Source of the DNA: Dehalococcoidia bacterium
GTDB taxonomy: Bacteria > Chloroflexota > Dehalococcoidia > Dehalococcoidales > UBA1222
DNA: 5,878 nucleotides
NCBI GenBank assembly: GCA_009783135.1
Contig: WRHS01000064.1
Location: forward strand, 1 to 5,878
Direction: 5' to 3'
Positions 1-4,803 of the stretch are shown one piece after another. The notes under the pieces are model-generated. The model ran no database searches, was not told where the DNA came from, and saw nothing but the letters and a program-made list of their open reading frames with translations. A program made the translations under genes and the position numbers. The stretch's first letter is position 1; each line of letters opens with the position of its first letter.

Positions 1-125
1 TCAGAGGAGCCGGGGACATTGGTGAAAAGATGCGAAACAAGCCCACCTGTGGCCGACTCCGCCACACCAAGCGCCAGCCCTTTGCTGCGTAACATATCTA
101 CAATATTTTGCGTCTGCTCTGACAT
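1..125 (-). CDS. pncC: CinA C-terminal-domain / PncC-type nicotinamide-nucleotide amidohydrolase (3' end outside window)
   Basis: Only the first 41 codons are in the window. They are read from ATG at 125-123 leftwards with no stop, so the gene continues past position 1. The peptide begins MSEQTQNIVDMLRSKGL and reaches ALGVAESATGGLVSHLF and then NVPGSS. The AES-x-TGG-L block followed by a PGSS turn is the hallmark of the CinA C-terminal domain, which in characterised members deamidates nicotinamide mononucleotide to nicotinate mononucleotide in pyridine-nucleotide recycling. The domain starts right at the N-terminus, so this looks like the stand-alone PncC/YgaD form and not full-length CinA with its N-terminal MoaB-like half. 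The Shine-Dalgarno is weak: a GGAG lies about 14 nt upstream of the ATG. The gene is divergent from the DUF167 gene. Family assignment is firm; the activity is inferred from the family. Confidence 0.85.
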   Translation of the reverse strand, partial: MSEQTQNIVDMLRSKGLALGVAESATGGLVSHLFTNVPGSS

Positions 126-151
126 ATTATTCCGCGATACTCCGTTTGCTC

Positions 152-160
152 TGATATAAT
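152..160 (+). promoter_or_regulatory. Extended -10 promoter for the DUF167 gene
   Basis: TGATATAAT matches the extended -10 consensus TGnTATAAT exactly. No good -35 hexamer lies 16-18 bp upstream, which fits an extended -10 promoter. Transcription would start near 166-168, coinciding with a GTG codon at 167 that is in frame with the downstream gene. This is read from sequence only. Confidence 0.55.
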
Positions 161-187
161 AGCACAGTGGTATTTTCCAACACACCC

Positions 188-514
188 ATGCAGAGAAAGG
201 TGGCGGGCATTACGACGAAGAATAAAGACGTTATTATTTCCGCACATGTGACGCCCGGCGCCAAAGCAAACGCTGTGACCGGCTTCAAAGAGGGCGAATG
301 GCGCATCAAAATCGCCGCACCACCTGTTGATGGAAAAGCCAACGAGAAACTGGTTGAATTTCTTTGCTCAGTGCTCAAGCTGAACAAGAGCGCAATATCA
401 ATAACAAAAGGACAGTCATCACGCCGAAAACTAATCCGCATTGATGGCTTGTCAGACGAGCAAATTAGCGCCTGCCTGTCGGCATTAGCCCAAATACAAG
501 CCCACTTATGCTAG
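188..514 (+). CDS. yggU: DUF167 / YggU family protein
   Basis: The 108-aa product (115 aa if the in-frame GTG at 167 is used) is a small soluble alpha/beta protein of the DUF167 (YggU) family. Recognisable family features in order are the strand-turn VTPGAKANAVTGF, then WRIKIAAPPVDGKANEKLVEFL, then a helix and ITKGQSSRRKLIRI near the C-terminus. The APPVDGKAN segment is the family signature. The length matches the family's usual size of about 95-110 aa. No biochemical role is established for the family. The start is uncertain. ATG 188 and GTG 167 both lack a Shine-Dalgarno, and an SD-like AAAGG at 196-200 sits correctly only for an ATT codon at 209. I annotate ATG 188 as the conservative choice. 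The stop TAG lies 6 bp from the stop of the convergent CoA-ligase gene, and no U-rich hairpin terminator is evident in between. Confidence 0.88.
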   Translation: MQRKVAGITTKNKDVIISAHVTPGAKANAVTGFKEGEWRIKIAAPPVDGKANEKLVEFLCSVLKLNKSAISITKGQSSRRKLIRIDGLSDEQISACLSALAQIQAHLC

Positions 515-520
515 CCCGGC

Positions 521-2155
521 TCAATTCTCGATTTGTTTTTTTACGATACTACCGCCGCAATACTTTGCACGCAGTTTGGGCTTTTCAATTTTCCCCGTGG
601 CATTACGCGGCACATTATCGAAAATAATTCTGTACGGGCGCTTGTAGCGCGGCAGTTGCATGCAAAACTGTCTGATTTCCTCTTCGTCGCATTCAACACC
701 CGGCTTTATTTCTATAACCGCCGCAGCAAGCTCACCCAGCCTGTAGTCCGCCAAACCGATTACAGCTGCGTCCTTTATTTTATCGTAGCCTCGCAGGAAC
801 GATTCTATCTGCACAGGATAGATATTTTCACCACCCGTGATAATCACGTCTTTTTTTCTATCAACAAGGAATATAAAGCCATCGGAGTCCTCGCATGCCA
901 TATCACCCGTGTATAACCAGCCGTCCTTGATTGTGGCATCTGTCGCTTCAGGGTCCTTGTAATAGCATTTCATTACGCTATCCCCGCATAATATCAACTC
1001 TCCGACGTCACCTTTCCTGACAGGCTTACCATCCTCATCAACAATTTTTACCTGCCAGCTATAGCCAGCCTTGCCAATGGCACCAACCTTATGTTCATTC
1101 TCCACACCAAGATGCACCGCACCAGGTCCGCTTGACTCCGAGAGCCCATAATTTGTGTCATACTCATGCTTCGGGAAATACTGTTTCCAGCGCCGTATCA
1201 GGCTTGGCGGAACAGGCTGCGCACCGATATGCATAAGGCGCCATGCGCTCAAGTCATAATCATTCAAATTGATTTCACCATTTTCGACGGCATCAAGTAT
1301 ATCCTGTGCCCAAGGCACCAAAAGCCATACAATACTCACTTTCTCATTTGCAACAGTTTCAATAATCCATTTCGGGCGTATGCCGCGCAGCAATATGGCG
1401 CTTCCGCCGACAAGCAGGCTACCAAACCAATGCATCTTAGCACCGGTATGATAGAGCGGCGGAATACAAAGGAAAATATCATCCGGCGTTTGACCGTGAT
1501 GGTTTTGCTCTACCTTACAAGACGTAACAAGGCTTAGATGCGAATGCAAAATGGCTTTCGGGAATCCTGTGGTTCCGGATGAAAAGTAGATGGCAGCATC
1601 ATCTGTATCTGAAAGCGCTAAGTTCGGTGCCTGTTTTGAGCAAGAGGCTGAGGCTTTCTCATAACTCTCAGCAAAATCAGGACAGTCGTCGCCGACGAAA
1701 TACAATGCGCGCACCGCTTGAATGTCATCCTTGATGGCACGCATACGCTCAATAAACTCAGGCCCAAATACCAACACTGAAACATCAGCCAGATCAAGTG
1801 CGTACCTGATTTCATCTGATGAGTATCTAAAGTTTAGCGGGACAACAATCGCACCGGCTTTCAGAATGCCAAAGTAGATGGGCAACCACTCAATACAATT
1901 CATGAGCAATATGCCAACCTTGTCGCCACGCTTACATCCGCGTTCTAACAGGAGTTCAGCAAACTGGTTGGCTTTTTCGTCAAACGAACGCCACGTCAAC
2001 TCTTTTCTATATTTGATGTTATGGGCCGATTCTACCAAGGCAAAATCTTTCCACGTTTGCGCATGCCGCTCCTCAAGTTCCGGATTGATTTCTGTCAAAC
2101 ATTTCTTGTCGCCATACAACTCAGCATTTCTGGCAAGTATTTTCGTAATAGGCAT
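521..2155 (-). CDS. AMP-forming acyl/aryl-CoA ligase (class I adenylate-forming enzyme)
   Basis: The 544-aa protein has every core motif of the ANL superfamily: phosphate-binding loop YFSSGTTGFPKA (190-201), PPLYHTG (232-238), adenine-binding NYGLSESSG (335-343), DGWLYTGD (411-418), the hinge region DRKKDVIITGGENIY (432-446), and the C-terminal catalytic lysine in PRNATGKI (Lys522). The expected reaction is carboxylate + ATP + CoA to acyl-CoA + AMP + PPi in the cytoplasm. The N-terminal half (NCIEWLPIYFGILKAGAIVVPLN) resembles FadD/FadK-like and aryl-CoA ligases. There are no carrier-protein or other fused domains, so it is not an NRPS module. Position 337-339 reads GLSE where GxTE is most common, a tolerated variant. 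The substrate cannot be read by eye. The start is well fixed: AAGGAGGT (2163-2170) lies 8 nt before ATG 2155. The gene follows the symporter stop by 37 bp with no promoter or terminator between, so it is the second cistron of the T-box operon. Confidence 0.93.
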   Translation of the reverse strand: MPITKILARNAELYGDKKCLTEINPELEERHAQTWKDFALVESAHNIKYRKELTWRSFDEKANQFAELLLERGCKRGDKVGILLMNCIEWLPIYFGILKAGAIVVPLNFRYSSDEIRYALDLADVSVLVFGPEFIERMRAIKDDIQAVRALYFVGDDCPDFAESYEKASASCSKQAPNLALSDTDDAAIYFSSGTTGFPKAILHSHLSLVTSCKVEQNHHGQTPDDIFLCIPPLYHTGAKMHWFGSLLVGGSAILLRGIRPKWIIETVANEKVSIVWLLVPWAQDILDAVENGEINLNDYDLSAWRLMHIGAQPVPPSLIRRWKQYFPKHEYDTNYGLSESSGPGAVHLGVENEHKVGAIGKAGYSWQVKIVDEDGKPVRKGDVGELILCGDSVMKCYYKDPEATDATIKDGWLYTGDMACEDSDGFIFLVDRKKDVIITGGENIYPVQIESFLRGYDKIKDAAVIGLADYRLGELAAAVIEIKPGVECDEEEIRQFCMQLPRYKRPYRIIFDNVPRNATGKIEKPKLRAKYCGGSIVKKQIEN

Positions 2156-2192
2156 CGCAACGACCTCCTTGTAACAACTACTGCGTTATTTC

Positions 2193-3743
2193 TTAGTTTT
2201 CACCCAAATCTGAGCCGACTTTAACGCTGGTTGTCTCGTCATAACACGCAAAGCATGCCTCCACATCGGCTTTTGGCGGCGCCTTTGTTAAGAAACTGAC
2301 TACCGGAACGATAACCAATCCTGCAAGCATTGCGAACGCACCGGCGTTGATAGGCGACTTCAAAATTTCAGGGAATGAATTTCTGAAAAAGATATTAAGC
2401 ACCATCAGCACAGTGCTGAAACCGAAACAACACCACACAGACGCTTTGCTGACGCGCTTCCAGTATAACCCGTAGAGGAACGGTGCAAGAAACGATCCGG
2501 CGAGTGTGCCCCATGAGATGCCCATGAGTTGAGCAATAAAGGTAATCCCGCCTTTGTATTGTATTGTGGCGATTATGACGGAAATGACGATAAACACAAC
2601 CAACAGACAACGTATGACTAATAGCTGCCTTTTGTCATCCATTCTACTAATAACATGCCCTTTTATGAAATCCAGCGTTAATGTTGATGACGACGTCATA
2701 ACAAGAGAGGATAATGTAGACATTGATGCCGCAAGCACCAAAAGCACCACTACTCCTATCAACAAATCGGGAAAGTTCGCAAGAATAGCAGGTACAATGG
2801 AATCAAAGTTAACGCCGCCATTGGGCAAAATTTCAACTGAGCCGGAATACAGACGCCCAAAACTGCCCAGAAAATAGCTGCCACCCGCAATAACCAGTGC
2901 AAAAATCGTGGATATTATGGCACCCTTGAAAATTGCTTTCTCTGACTTTATTGAGTAGAACTTAGAAATCATCTGTGGCAAACCCCATGTTCCAAGAGAT
3001 GTAAGGATTATCACACCGATTAACCCAAGTGGGTCAGGTCCAAAGAAAGATGCGAAAACACCAGGGGCTGAGGACACTGCCGCATCCTCAACATGAGCCA
3101 TAGCCTCTATAGCCGCCATAAAACCGCCATTATTGTTTAGCACTACAGCGATGACCGCAACAATACCCACCAGCATAATAATGCCTTGAATAAAATCATT
3201 TAACGCCGTGGCAAAATACCCACCAATAACCACGTATACGCCTGTTAGAATTGCCATCCCTATAATGCAATAGATGAAATCAATACCGAACGCCATGGAA
3301 AAAAGGATTGAAAGCCCGTTATATAGCGCAGCGGTGTAAGGAATGAGGAAGACAAAAACGAGCAGTGCCGCTCCAATTTTCAGCGGAGTCGATTTAAAAC
3401 GAGAGCCGAAAAACTCCGGCATCGTAGCGCTTTTTAGATGATGTGTCATGATGCGTGTGCGCCGCCCTAGGATAATCCATGGAAGCAATGCCCCGATAAA
3501 AGCATTGCCAAGACCAATCCATGTAGCCGCCGTGCCGAATTTCCAACCGAATTGCCCTGCATATCCAATGAAAACAACTGCCGAGAAATACGACGTCCCA
3601 TATGCAAAAGCAGTCAGCCAAGGCCCAACGGAACGCCCTGCCAGCACAAATCCGCTCACGCTGGAGGCACGTCTGCGCGAGTAGACCCCCACAAAAATTG
3701 TGACAGCAAAAAACACCAGCAACAAAAGTATCTTAATAATCAT
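2193..3743 (-). CDS. Sodium:solute symporter (SSS/SSF family)
   Basis: The 516-aa integral membrane protein has about 13 hydrophobic segments and the usual SSS length. Visible signatures, numbered from ATG 3743, are GRSVGPWLTAFAYG (36-49) leading into the broken first core helix, GGYFATALNDFIQG (174-187, the GG..A...D..Q family signature), GTWGLPQMISKFYSIK (251-266, a PutP-like segment), and AASMSTLSSLVMTSSSTLTLD (338-358). The Ser-Thr of MST in the last falls where the second Na+ site lies in PutP and vSGLT. The expected role is Na+-driven uptake of a small organic solute. SSS members carry proline, pantothenate, short monocarboxylates, phenylacetate or sugars, and the substrate here is not visible. 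A soluble C-terminal tail of about 30 residues contains CFAC (497-500). The start is 3743, not ATG 3758: GGAGGT at 3751-3756 is the ribosome binding site and the longer reading would consume it. It is the first gene after the T-box terminator and the proximal target of that switch. Confidence 0.94.
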   Translation of the reverse strand: MIIKILLLLVFFAVTIFVGVYSRRRASSVSGFVLAGRSVGPWLTAFAYGTSYFSAVVFIGYAGQFGWKFGTAATWIGLGNAFIGALLPWIILGRRTRIMTHHLKSATMPEFFGSRFKSTPLKIGAALLVFVFLIPYTAALYNGLSILFSMAFGIDFIYCIIGMAILTGVYVVIGGYFATALNDFIQGIIMLVGIVAVIAVVLNNNGGFMAAIEAMAHVEDAAVSSAPGVFASFFGPDPLGLIGVIILTSLGTWGLPQMISKFYSIKSEKAIFKGAIISTIFALVIAGGSYFLGSFGRLYSGSVEILPNGGVNFDSIVPAILANFPDLLIGVVVLLVLAASMSTLSSLVMTSSSTLTLDFIKGHVISRMDDKRQLLVIRCLLVVFIVISVIIATIQYKGGITFIAQLMGISWGTLAGSFLAPFLYGLYWKRVSKASVWCCFGFSTVLMVLNIFFRNSFPEILKSPINAGAFAMLAGLVIVPVVSFLTKAPPKADVEACFACYDETTSVKVGSDLGEN

Positions 3744-3750
3744 TTTTGCA

Positions 3751-3756
3751 ACCTCC
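3751..3756 (-). promoter_or_regulatory. Ribosome binding site that fixes the symporter start
   Basis: On the minus strand GGAGGT is followed, 7-8 nt later, by ATG at 3743. The same bases form codons 1-3 of a longer reading from ATG 3758 (Met-Glu-Val), which itself has no Shine-Dalgarno: the bases before it are ATAAAGG, immediately adjacent to the ATG. The shorter start therefore fits much better. Confidence 0.85.
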
Positions 3757-3766
3757 ATCCTTTATG

Positions 3767-3804
3767 TAAAATAAAATCGCCCACGGATTAAATCCGAGGA
3801 CGAT
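3767..3804 (-). terminator. Intrinsic terminator of the T-box leader
   Basis: On the minus strand ATCGTCCTCGGA (3804-3793) pairs with TCCGTGGGCGAT (3787-3776) around a 5-nt loop, giving 12 positions with one U-U mismatch and one G-U pair. It is followed by TTTTATTTTA. The CCTC at 3799-3796 in the 5' arm is the same segment needed to pair with GAGG (3885-3882) in the antiterminator, so the two structures are mutually exclusive. That is the expected logic for transcriptional T-box control. It lies 23 bp before the symporter ATG. Confidence 0.88.
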
Positions 3805-4119
3805 TACAGCATTCCCACACACACTTAAAAGAGCACGCTCCTCGCAATGTGCATTATTTTGCCGCGACTATCGCGGTACCACCTCTATTCCGCACGACCT
3901 CACGGTTATGCGCTTATCGGGTAATAATTCTACCCACATGCTATAACGGGCATCCCCGTCGCAGCCTACTTAATGCAACCTAATATCGCACTGTTCGGCG
4001 CGCGGCTCCCGGGATGTATTCGCTTTTCGGCTTCTCATTGGCTTGCACCTACCGCCAACTCTCTGAGAGAATATCCGGACAGCTACTTCTTCCCAATCAT
4101 CGCCTTGGTAATTAATTTC
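3767..4119 (-). ncRNA. T-box riboswitch leader, specifier UAC (Tyr)
   Basis: A cis-acting leader of about 350 nt senses uncharged tRNA. The T-box AGGTGGTACCGCG occupies 3884-3872; its UGGU bulge (3881-3878) would pair with a tRNA 3' end ACCA, so the discriminator base must be A. Stem I folds by eye. GGC (4104-4102) pairs with GCC (4006-4004), followed by a GATGATT/GGGA kink-turn-like bulge. GGG (4094-4092) pairs with CCC (4013-4011). The specifier loop has AAGAAGTA on one side and GAA-UAC-AU on the other, closed by GCT/AGC (4083-4081/4024-4022) and CGG/CCG. TTCTC pairs with GAGAA, and the apical AGAGAG plus TTGGC-GGTAGGTGCAA-GCCAA carries the conserved distal motifs. The codon directly after the conserved GAA is UAC (4018-4016), followed by A as in known T-boxes. 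Other hairpins lie between stem I and the T-box: ACGGG/CCCGT near 3961-3946, GGGTA/TACCC near 3935-3919, and CGCA..ACC/GGT..TGCG at 3912-3891. The T-box assignment is near certain; Tyr is likely, with Ile (AUC) or Thr (ACA) the alternatives if the register were shifted. Confidence 0.96.
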
Positions 4120-4125
4120 TGTGTC

Positions 4126-4154
4126 TTTATACATTACGTCGGCGCGTTTGTCAA
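4126..4154 (-). promoter_or_regulatory. Sigma-A-type promoter of the T-box operon
   Basis: The -35 TTGACA (4154-4149) is a perfect consensus match. After a 17-bp spacer comes -10 TATAAA (4131-4126), a 5/6 match. Predicted initiation is near 4119, about 15 nt before the base of stem I, as is usual for T-box leaders. This is the strongest promoter visible in the window, consistent with regulation by termination rather than by weak initiation. Confidence 0.85.
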
Positions 4155-4190
4155 ATAACATATACACAGACAAATTAAATGGACATTTTG

Positions 4191-4236
4191 CCGTGCAGCG
4201 TTATACGATATTCCTTGAGCACATAACGCTGCACGG
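4191..4236. repeat. Perfect 14-bp inverted repeat, 18-bp spacer
   Basis: CCGTGCAGCGTTAT (4191-4204) and its exact reverse complement ATAACGCTGCACGG (4223-4236) flank an 18-bp spacer. Arm centres are 32 bp apart, about three helical turns. Neither strand has a T-tract after the structure, so it is not a classical terminator. It ends 37 bp upstream of the -35 box of the T-box operon. It could be a regulator-binding operator, a small palindromic repeat element, or an RNA hairpin at the 3' end of the upstream small membrane gene transcript. Confidence 0.8.
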
Positions 4237-4338
4237 AAGCATGGAAATTGAAGGCAATCTTAAAGCCTTGGGGAATATAACAGTTTCTTTTGTCTTATTA
4301 TTTCTGTCTAGTTAAGTATAACCAATCCACTCAGGGGG
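4237..4338. other. Intergenic spacer without a recognisable gene
   Basis: This AT-rich stretch lies between the inverted repeat and the stop of the small membrane protein gene. Short open frames across it have no ribosome binding site and no recognisable protein features. A 6-bp inverted repeat (ATAACC 4318-4323, GGTTAT 4337-4342) overlaps the stop codon of the membrane gene but has a 13-nt loop and no following T-tract. I see no clear terminator for that gene. The rest of the long gene-free region (3744-4236) is the T-box leader, its promoter and the 14-bp inverted repeat. Confidence 0.6.
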
Positions 4339-4674
4339 TTATTCTTTGGCTTTTTTCCTGCATACAACTTGGAACAAAAATATGCATGGTATCGTCACTA
4401 TGCACGGAGTTAACGTTATCGTCCATCGTAGCAATGCATTTGGTATTTCAGGCCATATAACAGCACAGTAAATTGCTTCAATCCCTAACGCAATTGCCTC
4501 AATACCAAAAACCACGCCCAAAAAAATGATGTGCTTTTTTATGTCAAATTTCTGCCTGTACTCCTCGCTTTCATAACGAGCCAATGGAAAGCGCGATTTC
4601 CCCGTCAACAACAGAATCGAATTCACAGCCAATAAAGCAGCGAATACCCCATATGTCACGCTTGTTATAATCAC
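4339..4674 (-). CDS. Small membrane protein of unknown function, DUF3784-like
   Basis: The 111-aa protein starts at GTG 4674. AGAGGAG (4688-4682) lies 7 nt upstream, so the start is well supported. Three hydrophobic spans are visible: residues about 3-24 (SVTYGVFAALLAVNSILLL), 48-73 (HIIFLGVVFGIEAIALGIEA), and 84-105 (WTITLTPCIVTIPCIFLFQ). A polar stretch after the first, GKSRFPLARYESEEYRQKFDIKK (residues 25-47), ends the first loop, and the C-terminus is basic (RKKAKE). The plan of a first helix, a G-K-rich loop with a tyrosine followed by a S/EEY..KFD.KK-like segment, then further helices recalls DUF3784-type small membrane proteins of Firmicutes. That match is by impression only. No catalytic or transport motif is visible. 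It is separated by 129 bp from the spermidine-synthase-like gene upstream and by about 185 bp from the T-box promoter downstream, so it is probably its own transcript or a read-through partner of the upstream gene. Confidence 0.75.
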   Translation of the reverse strand: MIITSVTYGVFAALLAVNSILLLTGKSRFPLARYESEEYRQKFDIKKHIIFLGVVFGIEAIALGIEAIYCAVIWPEIPNALLRWTITLTPCIVTIPCIFLFQVVCRKKAKE

Positions 4675-4774
4675 TCGACTTCTCCTCTATCCTCAGTTCA
4701 CACAACGCTACATGCTGCATTGTACAACGTTTCGCCTCCGGAGGTTTCCAATGCAAACCAAAAGCACCACCCTT

Positions 4775-4780
4775 ATTATA
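4775..4780 (-). promoter_or_regulatory. Possible -10 element for the small membrane protein gene
   Basis: A perfect TATAAT on the minus strand lies just after the stop codon of the spermidine-synthase-like gene and about 100 bp before GTG 4674. No convincing -35 and no TGn extension is present, so it is only a candidate. The alternative is read-through from the upstream gene, since no intrinsic terminator is visible in the gap. Confidence 0.3.
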
Positions 4781-4803
4781 TCCCACGAAAGCCACGACCT
4801 ACC

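Noticed and set aside
127..441. Minus-strand 104-aa open frame opposite the DUF167 gene
   Set aside because: Antisense to a recognisable family member, without ribosome binding site or family features.
533..916. 127-aa plus-strand open frame, and similar ones at 1166-1537 and 1878-2174
   Set aside because: They lie antisense to the well-supported CoA ligase, have no ribosome binding site and no recognisable protein features.
2554..2877. Plus-strand 107-aa open frame inside the symporter gene
   Set aside because: Antisense shadow of a symporter with intact family signatures; the composition is not protein-like.
3744..3758. ATG 3758 as the symporter start (adds MEVAK)
   Set aside because: These bases contain the GGAGGT ribosome binding site for ATG 3743, and the added residues precede the natural hydrophobic N-terminus MIIKILLLL.
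3970..4173. Short open frames on both strands between 3970 and 4315
   Set aside because: They overlap the T-box stem I, its promoter and the inverted repeat, where RNA and promoter constraints explain the sequence.
4191..4236. The 14-bp inverted repeat as an intrinsic terminator
   Set aside because: The minus-strand sequence after the stem is CAAAATGTCC and the plus-strand sequence is AAGCATGG; neither is U-rich.
4318..4342. ATAACC/GGTTAT inverted repeat as terminator of the small membrane gene
   Set aside because: Only 6 bp, a 13-nt loop and no T-tract on the minus strand.
4571..4795. 74-aa minus-strand frame beginning upstream of the small membrane protein gene
   Set aside because: It overlaps the small membrane gene out of frame, and its possible ATGs lack a properly spaced Shine-Dalgarno; the CGGAGG at 4740-4735 is part of the palindrome CCTCCGGAGG and is 14 nt from the nearest ATG.
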